From an uncultured Mycoplasmatota bacterium (lineage in GTDB: Bacteria; Bacillota_I; Bacilli_A; RF39; UBA660), in the NCBI GenBank assembly GCA_900547225.1, contig URFW01000002.1:62001-126000 (forward strand): 64,000 nucleotides of DNA, in the 5' to 3' direction. Each line of letters opens with the position of its first letter. Within the stretch, counting starts at the first letter, position 1. The translations under genes were made by a program, and so were the position numbers. The notes under the pieces were generated by a model that saw only the letters and a program-made list of their open reading frames with translations, did no database searches and was not told the origin of the DNA. Positions 7,638-15,239 of the stretch are shown here, piece by piece.

Positions 7638-8351
7638 TTAATTATATACAAAAACAAACCTATTTTTATCCGACAAATCCTTTTTTATTTCTACTTTTAC
7701 ATCTTTCAAATATTTATGTGCTAATTCTTTAACATCATCACCTTGTTTTTCTCCTATTTCAAATGCTATTAAAAACTTATCATTTAATACTTTGCTTGCA
7801 TTTTTTAATATTTCTTCATAATAAAACAATCCGTTATTCGGCGCATAAAGTGCTATTTCTGGCTCATTATCCTTAACTATTTTTTCTATTTCCTCATCTT
7901 CCCTTATATATGGCGGATTACTAACTATTATATCAGCTTTTATATTCCTATCTATATAAGGTTTTAGCATATCTCCTAAAAGTAATGATACTTTTGAATT
8001 AGTTTTTTCTACGTTTTTTCTTGCTACTTCTATAGCTTTAGGACTTATATCACTTGCGTATACAGGCAAATTAAGCTCTTTTGAAAGTGCTATTGCAATT
8101 GCACCAGTTCCCGTTCCAACATCAATTATAGAGGGTTTATTGAGCCTTTTAGCATATTTTATAACATATTCTACTAATTCTTCAGTCTCTCTTCTAGGGA
8201 TTAAAACGTTTTTATTAACATCTAACGTATATCCATAAAAATCCACATCCCCTACTATATACTGAACAGGCTCATTATTCCAAAGCCTTTTAATAGCATC
8301 TTTTATATCACCTTTATAATACTTTTTTAAATATTCTATTTCTTTTTGCAT
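7638..8351 (-). CDS. prmC: Peptide chain release factor N5-glutamine methyltransferase
   Basis: SAM-dependent enzyme that methylates the Gln of the GGQ motif in release factors, raising termination efficiency. The 237-residue product has the SAM-binding DVGTGTGAIAIAL segment, VYASDISPKAIEVARKN and the catalytic IIVSNPPYI. The N-terminal helical domain is shorter than in many PrmC proteins (total usually about 280), but IPRRETEELV is intact. Start set at the ATG at 8351, with GGTG six bases upstream; an ATG at 8363 would lie within the end of the previous gene. Its substrate gene prfA is two genes upstream in the same direction. Confidence 0.93.
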   Translation of the reverse strand: MQKEIEYLKKYYKGDIKDAIKRLWNNEPVQYIVGDVDFYGYTLDVNKNVLIPRRETEELVEYVIKYAKRLNKPSIIDVGTGTGAIAIALSKELNLPVYASDISPKAIEVARKNVEKTNSKVSLLLGDMLKPYIDRNIKADIIVSNPPYIREDEEIEKIVKDNEPEIALYAPNNGLFYYEEILKNASKVLNDKFLIAFEIGEKQGDDVKELAHKYLKDVKVEIKKDLSDKNRFVFVYN

Positions 8352-8356
8352 TTTTA

Positions 8357-9478
8357 TCACCATCTTTTTATTTTATTAGAATTAACAACAATTAAAGGCA
8401 CTAACATCTCATCTAAAGTTAATCCTGAATGAGCTGATTTATGCAAATTGGTCTTATTATTCCATCTAATTGCTTTATTTTTTATTCCAATAGCAAAAAA
8501 GTCCCCTAATCCATCCTTATAATATTTATTTTCATATCCTGGACCATATAAACCTTGTTTTATAACTTCTTCTTTAGTCATTATTATAAAATCATCTTTT
8601 AATACTTTTTTAAGTTCAAAAGGAAAAGTCTTCTTATATTCTTTTTTTACCATAAAGCTAGTTGCTCTATCATCTATTGCTATATTATGGGATAACATTT
8701 TGGTAATTGAAGGATAATCCATTAAATTAATATATTCTACGTTTATATGTCCATGATCTGCTAATGCTATTATAGTAGTGTCTTTTAATGACTTGCAAGT
8801 TTTCTTAAACCATTTATTTATGTGCTTTAAGTATTTTTTCATTTGGATGCTTCCTACTCCATTATTATGAAGAGCATGATCTGGTTCATTATAGTAAGCA
8901 TATACATAGGCTCTTTCTTTTGATTTGGTAAGTTTTTTTATTTTCTTTTTCATCTTTCTTAAAGACTCCGTTTTATGATTACTATAAACTCTTAAAGTTT
9001 CTGATATATATCCTTCTTTTTTATTAATAATATCCGTTACTGGTTCATATTTAAGAAGGGTTTTAGCTACATTATAATTACAAGGACTTTTATTTGTTCC
9101 TTTTATAACGTTTTTTGATAAACATATAACTTCATCAAAGCATTTAAAATACATATCCCATCCAAGATGCCCATGTTCTTTTGGAGTAAGTCCTGATTCT
9201 ACTGTTGTTCTAGCAGACATAGTAGTAGATGGAAAATTAGATGATATACTAGTTATTAAATTATCATATAAAAATGGACATATATCTTTATTTTCTTTCA
9301 ATATATTATAACCTAATCCATCAAATAAGAATAATACTACGTTTTTACTATTATTTTCTTTTAATATTTTATCTAATAAATCAAGAGAATTATGTTTATT
9401 TGGTACTTTAAAATATTTTTCAATAGAACAAATTACGTTTACAAGTCCTTTTTTATAATCTGGAAAAGTATATTCCAT
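8357..9478 (-). CDS. Alkaline-phosphatase superfamily phosphodiesterase/phosphatase
   Basis: Metal-dependent hydrolase resembling type I phosphodiesterases/nucleotide pyrophosphatases; substrate unknown. The 373-residue product has the metal-binding LFLFDGLGYN, the nucleophile region FPSTTMSARTT followed by GLTPKEHGHLGW, EPDHALHNNG, LADHGHI and a late SAHSGLT histidine. No signal peptide or membrane segment is visible, so it is probably cytoplasmic. The ATG at 9478 has an AAGGATGTG site. It ends TGG-TGA, which shows TGA is a stop here. It separates prfA from prmC, genes that are adjacent in Bacillus, and an extended -10 promoter (9499-9504) may start this unit. Confidence 0.85.
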   Translation of the reverse strand: MEYTFPDYKKGLVNVICSIEKYFKVPNKHNSLDLLDKILKENNSKNVVLFLFDGLGYNILKENKDICPFLYDNLITSISSNFPSTTMSARTTVESGLTPKEHGHLGWDMYFKCFDEVICLSKNVIKGTNKSPCNYNVAKTLLKYEPVTDIINKKEGYISETLRVYSNHKTESLRKMKKKIKKLTKSKERAYVYAYYNEPDHALHNNGVGSIQMKKYLKHINKWFKKTCKSLKDTTIIALADHGHINVEYINLMDYPSITKMLSHNIAIDDRATSFMVKKEYKKTFPFELKKVLKDDFIIMTKEEVIKQGLYGPGYENKYYKDGLGDFFAIGIKNKAIRWNNKTNLHKSAHSGLTLDEMLVPLIVVNSNKIKRW

Positions 9479-9498
9479 CAAATCACATCCTTAACTTT

Positions 9499-9507
9499 AT
9501 TATAACA
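9499..9507 (-). promoter_or_regulatory. Possible extended -10 promoter
   Basis: TGTTATAAT on the minus strand, directly after the prfA terminator and 20-30 bp before the phosphodiesterase gene. No convincing -35 box. Confidence 0.4.
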
Positions 9508-9511
9508 TATG

Positions 9512-9538
9512 AAAAAGCTGAAGAGTTATTCTCCAGCT
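9512..9538 (-). terminator. Terminator of the argS-rpoE-prfA unit
   Basis: AGCTGGAG and CTC-TT-CAGCT arms with a TT bulge, followed by TTTTT on the minus strand. The prfA stop codon (9526-9528) lies in the loop. Confidence 0.7.
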
Positions 9539-10581
9539 AATTTTCTTCTTTGATCTTCTGTTATTAAGGCTTCAATTATATCATCTAACTTACCATTCAT
9601 TACTCTATCTAATGAGTTTGTGGTATATCCTATACGATGATCCGTTACCCTGTTTTGAGGATAATTATAAGTTCTTATCTTTTCAGATCTATCACCAGTT
9701 CCTATTTTGCTTCTTCTTTCTGCTCCAACTTCAGCTTCTTGTTCTCTCATTTTTAAATCATATACTCTTGATTTTAAGATTTTTATAGCTATTTCTTTAT
9801 TCTTAATTTGTGATCTTTCTGTTTGAGAATAAACTACAATACCCGTTGGAATATGCGTTAATCTAACTGCTGAGTCAGTTGTATTTACTCCCTGACCACC
9901 ACATCCTGATGATCTTGTTATATCAACTCTTACATCATTCATATCAAGTTCAAAATCAACGTCATCTATTTCTGGCATTACAAGTACCGTTGCAGTTGAC
10001 GTGTGAACTCTTCCTTGCGATTCTGTTTGAGGAACCCTTTGAACACGGTGTGCTCCGGATTCATATTTTAATTTTGAATAAACGCTATCTCCCTTTATCA
10101 TAAATGAGATTTCTGAATATCCACCACTAGAACCTGGAGTACTATCTAAAAGTTCTACCTTAAACCCTTGGTTTTCAGCGTATCTAACGTACATATCATA
10201 TAAATCGCCTGCAAAGATATTAGCCTCATCTCCACCTGCTGCTCCACGTATTTCAACAATAATATTTTTTCCATCATTAGGATCTTTTGGCAAAAGAAGA
10301 ATTTCTAATTGTTTTTCAAGTTCTTTTTGCTTGTCTAAGTTTTTTTCTTCCTCTTCCATAGCAAACTCTTTCATCTCAGGATCACGCGCTAACTCTTTAG
10401 CTTCCTCATAATCATTCTTAGCTTTTAAATAAGCATCATAACACTCTATTATTTCCGATAAATCAGATTGTTCTTTTGATAATTTAGTAACTTTTTTAAC
10501 ATTGCTTATTACTTCTGGCTTAGTAAGCTCTTTAGTAATTGCATCATTTCTTTCTTTTATTGCTTCTAATCTTTCAAACAT
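9526..10581 (-). CDS. prfA: Peptide chain release factor 1
   Basis: Recognises UAA and UAG in the ribosomal A site and triggers hydrolysis of peptidyl-tRNA. The 351-residue product has the codon-recognition segment VPQTESQGRVHTS (PxT type, as in RF1) and the catalytic GCGGQGVNTTDSAVR with GGQ at residues 228-230, the target of PrmC. The ATG overlaps the rpoE stop in TAATG, so translation is probably coupled. No frameshift is present. Its stop codon sits in the loop of the downstream terminator. Confidence 0.97.
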   Translation of the reverse strand: MFERLEAIKERNDAITKELTKPEVISNVKKVTKLSKEQSDLSEIIECYDAYLKAKNDYEEAKELARDPEMKEFAMEEEEKNLDKQKELEKQLEILLLPKDPNDGKNIIVEIRGAAGGDEANIFAGDLYDMYVRYAENQGFKVELLDSTPGSSGGYSEISFMIKGDSVYSKLKYESGAHRVQRVPQTESQGRVHTSTATVLVMPEIDDVDFELDMNDVRVDITRSSGCGGQGVNTTDSAVRLTHIPTGIVVYSQTERSQIKNKEIAIKILKSRVYDLKMREQEAEVGAERRSKIGTGDRSEKIRTYNYPQNRVTDHRIGYTTNSLDRVMNGKLDDIIEALITEDQRRKLAGE

Positions 10582-11021
10582 TACTCATCCATCTCTTCTT
10601 CTGTTACAATGGCTAAGTCTTCTAAATCATCCATATCATCATCGGTATCATCAAAATCATCTATATCACCCGATACTGCTTCATCTTCAATTCCTTCTGG
10701 TTCTGTTTCATCAGTATCTTCTTCATCTTCTGATACTTCATCATCATCTTCATCATCAATTATTGTTTTTACAGAATGAGCTTCTTTTAAATCCCATTCA
10801 GCAGAATCTAATAGGATGAATCTCTTATCAGTAGTTAACGTAGTATAAAAGTCTCCTATCATATCCATCATATTATCTTCACTTATTTGTAATAAGTCAC
10901 ATACTTCTTTAAATAAAGCGTGGGTTGTTTTAGGTTTTTTATCAAGTTTTAATAGCTCATATGCTATATCAGTATAAGATAATAATTCTAATTCCTCTAA
11001 AGGCATTTGTCTAACGTTCAT
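10581..11021 (-). CDS. rpoE: DNA-directed RNA polymerase delta subunit
   Basis: Firmicutes-specific RNA polymerase subunit that increases transcriptional specificity and recycling by displacing RNA and DNA. The 146-residue product has the N-terminal HARE-HTH domain (about residues 1-90, including LLSYTDIAYELL and SAEWDLKEAHS) and then a disordered Asp/Glu-rich tail, typical of delta. The ATG at 11021 follows TAGGAGG. It lies 12 bp after argS, as in Bacillus where argS and rpoE are adjacent, and overlaps prfA by one base. Confidence 0.93.
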   Translation of the reverse strand: MNVRQMPLEELELLSYTDIAYELLKLDKKPKTTHALFKEVCDLLQISEDNMMDMIGDFYTTLTTDKRFILLDSAEWDLKEAHSVKTIIDDEDDDEVSEDEEDTDETEPEGIEDEAVSGDIDDFDDTDDDMDDLEDLAIVTEEEMDE

Positions 11022-11033
11022 AAATAAATCCTC

Positions 11034-12665
11034 CTACATTTTTTCTGGCGCTTTAACACCTATTAATTTTAAAGCATTAGTTATGGTTATGCCAACCGTT
11101 TTAATTAAACCTAAACGTTTTTCTGACATTTTTATATTATCAGTTAATATTTTATGTTTACCATAATAATTATGGAACATACTAGCTAATTCATACACAT
11201 AATTAGTAATTAAATGTGGTTCTTTCTTTAAAGCAGCACTTGCTAAAACTTCAGTAAATTCATAAACCTTTAATAAAAGTGCTTTAGAATCTATATCAAT
11301 AGCTTCTTTTATATCAGTACAAATATCTATATTCTTTTCTTTTGCATCTTTTAATATAGAGCATATTCTAGCATTTGCATATCCTACATAAAAGAATGGG
11401 TTTTCACTAGATTTTTTAAGAGCTAAATTGATGTCAAAATCCATCTGACCATCTAAGCTTCTAGTTGCAAAGAAATATCTAGCAGCATCTTTACCTATTT
11501 CTCCAACAAGTTCAGAAATAGTAATATTTCCACCTGTTCTTTTACTCATTTTAACAATTTCTCCATCACGAAGAAGTCTTACCATTTGAAGAAGTCTAAC
11601 CTCTAATTTATCCTTATCATATCCTAAAGCTTCAATACTAGCCTTTAATCTTGATACATAACTATGATGATCCGCTCCAAAAACATCTACCAAATAATCA
11701 AAACCTCTATCAAATTTATCTAAATGATAAGCTATATCTGGTACTAAATACGTATAACTACCATCGGTTTTTATAAGTACCCTATCTTTATCATCACCAT
11801 AAACGGTTGTTTTAAGCCATTTTGCATTGTCTTTTTTATAAACCAAACCTTTTTCATCAAGAATTTTTAATGATTCTTCAATTCTTCCTTTAGCACGAAT
11901 ACTCTTTTCACTTGTCCATACATCAAACGTAACACCAAAATTAGATAAATCTGTTTTTATTATGTTAAGCAAATAATCAACCGCAACTTTCTTAAAGAAT
12001 TCTAAATCTTCATCTAGCTTAGAATTGCCATACTTATCAAAAATAGTTTTGGCAATATCAATAATTTCAGAACCATAATAACCATCTTCTGGCATATTTT
12101 CTTCTAAGCCACATAAACCTTTATATCTTTCCTTTAATGAAATACCTAAGTTTATTATTTGGTTTCCAGCATCATTTATATAATACTCTTTAGTAACATC
12201 ATAGCCCGCAAAAGACATTATATTAGCAAGGTTAGAACCATATGCTGCACCTCTTGCAGTACCTAAATGAAGTATTCCAGTTGGGTTTGCACTAACGAAT
12301 TCAATATCTACTTTTTCTTTTTTCCCAATGGATGATGAACCATAATTTTCACCCTGTTTTATTACATTAGATATTCCGCTAAAAACATATTCATCATTTA
12401 AATAAATATTAATAAAACCTGGACCTGCTATTTCTATTGTTTTAATTTCATTAGTATTCTTGCTTAAAACTTCAACTATTTTTTCAGCTATATTTCTTGG
12501 ATTATCCTTTAAAACCTTAGTTAATTGCATTGCAATGTTAGTTGAAAAGTCTCCTTGCTCTCTTTTTTTAGGAACTTCAACAACAATGTTTTCCGGATCA
12601 AATTTGATGTATAATTCATTCAATGCTGATTTAATCATTTCTTTTATTTGTTCTTTTAGATTCAT
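11034..12665 (-). CDS. argS: Arginyl-tRNA synthetase
   Basis: Class I enzyme charging tRNA-Arg with arginine. The 543-residue product has the N-terminal Add1 domain, the HIGH-type signature GILHLGTARGAAYG (HLGT variant), an AxxYxxD-like region around VFGADHHSYVSRLKA, the KMSKR motif (VKMSKRTGGN) and a helical anticodon-binding domain. Start set at the ATG at 12665, which follows GGAG; it overlaps the DUF1934 stop in TAATG. The ywiB-argS-rpoE order is the same as in Bacillus. Confidence 0.96.
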   Translation of the reverse strand: MNLKEQIKEMIKSALNELYIKFDPENIVVEVPKKREQGDFSTNIAMQLTKVLKDNPRNIAEKIVEVLSKNTNEIKTIEIAGPGFINIYLNDEYVFSGISNVIKQGENYGSSSIGKKEKVDIEFVSANPTGILHLGTARGAAYGSNLANIMSFAGYDVTKEYYINDAGNQIINLGISLKERYKGLCGLEENMPEDGYYGSEIIDIAKTIFDKYGNSKLDEDLEFFKKVAVDYLLNIIKTDLSNFGVTFDVWTSEKSIRAKGRIEESLKILDEKGLVYKKDNAKWLKTTVYGDDKDRVLIKTDGSYTYLVPDIAYHLDKFDRGFDYLVDVFGADHHSYVSRLKASIEALGYDKDKLEVRLLQMVRLLRDGEIVKMSKRTGGNITISELVGEIGKDAARYFFATRSLDGQMDFDINLALKKSSENPFFYVGYANARICSILKDAKEKNIDICTDIKEAIDIDSKALLLKVYEFTEVLASAALKKEPHLITNYVYELASMFHNYYGKHKILTDNIKMSEKRLGLIKTVGITITNALKLIGVKAPEKM

Positions 12666-13039
12666 TATAAATCGCTCCATTCTACTTCATACTTAAAACT
12701 GTCACTAAATTCGCCATTCATAAATAGGTCATATTCTACCATTATTTTATTATCATTTATGATAAGATTTTTAGTTTTAGATTCAAGTTTAATTTCTATC
12801 CCCATATCTTTAATAACATATTTAGTTATTATAGATTTATTCTTTTCAAACTCCAAGTATATCTTTACGTCCTTATTTTCTCTTTCAAAAAAAATTTTAT
12901 TTTCTAAAAGTTTAAGCCTAATCATAACACCATTATGATTATAAGTAATTATATTATCTTTTAATATTCCTTTTTTATCTTTTACAACTTCGAGTGAAGA
13001 AGTAGATTTTATATTATGATTTACAATAATTTTAGACAT
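12665..13039 (-). CDS. DUF1934 (YwiB-like) beta-barrel protein
   Basis: Small cytoplasmic protein of the DUF1934/YwiB family, predicted lipocalin-like barrel of unknown function. The 124-residue product reads as alternating beta strands with NHNGVMIRLKLLENKIFF in the middle and ends YEVEWSDL. The ATG at 13039 follows AAGGGTG. It is the first gene of the ywiB-argS-rpoE-prfA unit, and its stop overlaps the argS start by one base. Family assignment rests mainly on length, strand pattern and its constant position before argS in Firmicutes. Confidence 0.75.
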   Translation of the reverse strand: MSKIIVNHNIKSTSSLEVVKDKKGILKDNIITYNHNGVMIRLKLLENKIFFERENKDVKIYLEFEKNKSIITKYVIKDMGIEIKLESKTKNLIINDNKIMVEYDLFMNGEFSDSFKYEVEWSDL

Positions 13040-13068
13040 AAAAACACCCTTAAAATTTTTCTAACGTC

Positions 13069-13097
13069 AATATAGCATAGATAAGAAAAAAGGTCAA
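13069..13097 (-). promoter_or_regulatory. Promoter of the DUF1934-argS-rpoE-prfA unit
   Basis: TTGACC (13092-13097), 17 bp, TATATT (13069-13074) on the minus strand, 30 bp before the first ATG. The rest of the divergent gap (13098-13254) holds the unassigned control region of the penicillin-binding protein gene. Confidence 0.7.
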
Positions 13098-13254
13098 TAA
13101 AAATAACTCATTGAATATAAAAATATTGCAACGTGTTACAAAGTTTTTAAGTTTTAACCAATTATTTGCATTTCATTTTATATAAAAATCTATTCATTCT
13201 TTTAATATTTTATTATTTTTTACCAATACTAAAATTAGAAAGAAGGCGATTTAA

Positions 13255-15228
13255 ATGAAAAAAGTAAATATAATATGTAAAATCATAATCGCTTTAATGT
13301 TATTATTCTGCCTTTCTTATACAATATTATTCTTATGTGCTAAGTATGGTTCTAAAATAGATATAGAAAACTCAAATAGTATATATATGTATGATAAAGA
13401 TAAAAAAAGTTTCTATGAAGGTAATAATGGTACTAAAAAATGGGTTAAATTAAAAGACATATCAAAAGACTTAGTTAATGCAACTATATATTCCGAAGAT
13501 AAAAATTTTTATAAGCACAATGGTTTTGATGTTCCTAGAATAATAAAATCTATGTTTGTAAACATAAAATCTAAAAATCTAACACAAGGAGCTTCAACAA
13601 TTACGCAGCAGTATGCTAGAAATTTATTTTTAACATTTGATAAAACATGGGAAAGAAAAATAAAAGAGGCTTGGTATGCTTTTAAATTAGAAACTCAGTA
13701 TTCAAAAGAAGAAATATTAGAAGGCTACTTAAACACAATTAATTATGGAAACGGAATACTTGGAATTGAAAATGCATCTGAATACTATTTTAATAAACCT
13801 GCTAAAGAATTAAATTTAGCTGAAAGTACGATGCTTGCTGGAATACCAAAGTCTCCTGATAATTACTCTCCATTAAATGATTTAAATGCCGCTAAAAAAA
13901 GGCAGAAAGAAATATTAAATGCACTTGTAAACAATAAAATAATTACAAAAGATAAAATGAATGATACCATTGATGTGAAGCTAAGCTATTACGGGAAAAA
14001 GGAAAACCTTAATCTATCTACTTTAATGTATTATCAAGATGCTGTAATAAGAGAATTACAAGACTTAAAAATAGTAAGTGAAAACACAATTAGGCAAGAA
14101 GGACTTAAAATATATACTAGTCTTGATATTAGTGCGCAAACAGCATTAGATGATGCAATTAAAAATAATTTAGAAGGAAAAAAAGAAATGCAAACATCCG
14201 CTGTTGTTATGAATCCAAATAATGGTGAAGTAATAGCACTTGCTGGTGGAAAAGATTATTCTAAATCACAATATAATAGAGCAATGCAATCTAAAAGACA
14301 AGTAGGTTCCACCATGAAACCAATTTTATATTATGCTGCACTAGAAAATGGACTTACTGCATCAACTACATTTTTAAGCAAACCAACGACCTTTACTTTA
14401 GATAATGGGCTTTCATACTCCCCCAGTAATTATGGTAATATTTATCCCAATGATAAAATAACAATGGCACTTGCTATTTGTTACTCTGATAATATATACG
14501 CAATTAAAACACATCTGTTTTTAGGAGAAGATATGATGATTAAATACGCAAGGAAAATGGGCATAAAAAGTAAGCTAGAGGCTAATGCATCACTTCCTCT
14601 TGGAACTAATGAATTATCTATCTTAGAATTTACTAACGCATATGCTACTTTAGCGAACTCCGGGTATAGTGTTAAGGAACACCTAATAAAAAAGGTAGAA
14701 GATGGTAATGGAGATGTACTTTATGAATATAAAAATAAAAAGGATAAAGTATTAAATAAATCATACACGTATATATTAAGTGAACTTTTATCTAATACAT
14801 ATGATACATCTTTAAAAAGTTATACATCACCTACTTGTGCCTCTGTTAAACCTAAACTAACAAAAAAATATGCTGTTAAAAGTGGTACTACTGATTATGA
14901 TTTATGGACTGTTGGATATAATCCCGATGTTGTAGTTGGAGTCTGGACTGGATATGATGATAATAGAAAATTATCTAATAAAGAATATAAATATGCTAAA
15001 AACATATGGGCAGACACTATAGAAGGCTACTTAAGAGAAAAAGATGCCAAATGGTATGAAAAACCAGATAATGTCGTTGGTGTTTTAACAGACGTTAACA
15101 CTGGTAAAGAAGCAACTAATAACTCTAAACTTAAAACCATTTTATATTATATAAAAGGAACAGAACCTGGATATAAAAGTAAAAGTAAATCTGTAATTAG
15201 AGAAGAGAAAAAAACGACTAGCAATTAG
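13255..15228 (+). CDS. Class A penicillin-binding protein (transglycosylase/transpeptidase)
   Basis: Bifunctional peptidoglycan synthase: it polymerises glycan strands from lipid II and cross-links peptides outside the membrane. The 657-residue product has a membrane anchor (about 8-28), a GT51 domain with YSEDKNFYKHNG (catalytic E81), GASTITQQYARN and ERKIKEAWYAFKLE, and a transpeptidase domain with S352-T-M-K355, SDN at 411-413 and K542-S-G-T. It resembles PBP1a/PonA. The ATG at 13255 follows AGAAGG. It is the only gene left of oriC on the plus strand, against replication, and it converges on ftsH with both stop codons in one shared terminator. Confidence 0.95.
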   Translation: MKKVNIICKIIIALMLLFCLSYTILFLCAKYGSKIDIENSNSIYMYDKDKKSFYEGNNGTKKWVKLKDISKDLVNATIYSEDKNFYKHNGFDVPRIIKSMFVNIKSKNLTQGASTITQQYARNLFLTFDKTWERKIKEAWYAFKLETQYSKEEILEGYLNTINYGNGILGIENASEYYFNKPAKELNLAESTMLAGIPKSPDNYSPLNDLNAAKKRQKEILNALVNNKIITKDKMNDTIDVKLSYYGKKENLNLSTLMYYQDAVIRELQDLKIVSENTIRQEGLKIYTSLDISAQTALDDAIKNNLEGKKEMQTSAVVMNPNNGEVIALAGGKDYSKSQYNRAMQSKRQVGSTMKPILYYAALENGLTASTTFLSKPTTFTLDNGLSYSPSNYGNIYPNDKITMALAICYSDNIYAIKTHLFLGEDMMIKYARKMGIKSKLEANASLPLGTNELSILEFTNAYATLANSGYSVKEHLIKKVEDGNGDVLYEYKNKKDKVLNKSYTYILSELLSNTYDTSLKSYTSPTCASVKPKLTKKYAVKSGTTDYDLWTVGYNPDVVVGVWTGYDDNRKLSNKEYKYAKNIWADTIEGYLREKDAKWYEKPDNVVGVLTDVNTGKEATNNSKLKTILYYIKGTEPGYKSKSKSVIREEKKTTSN

Positions 15229-15239
15229 TCGTCTTTTTT
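15207..15239. terminator. Bidirectional terminator shared by the PBP gene and ftsH
   Basis: A 7-bp stem (ACGACTA with TAGTCGT) and a 5-nt loop, with T runs on both strands: seven A on one side and six T on the other. The PBP TAG (15226-15228) and the ftsH TAA (15225-15227) both lie inside the hairpin. Confidence 0.8.

Noticed and set aside
13098..13254. Promoter for the class A PBP gene
   Set aside because: Several TTGCA and TATA-like strings exist but none has a spacer of 16-18 bp with two good boxes.
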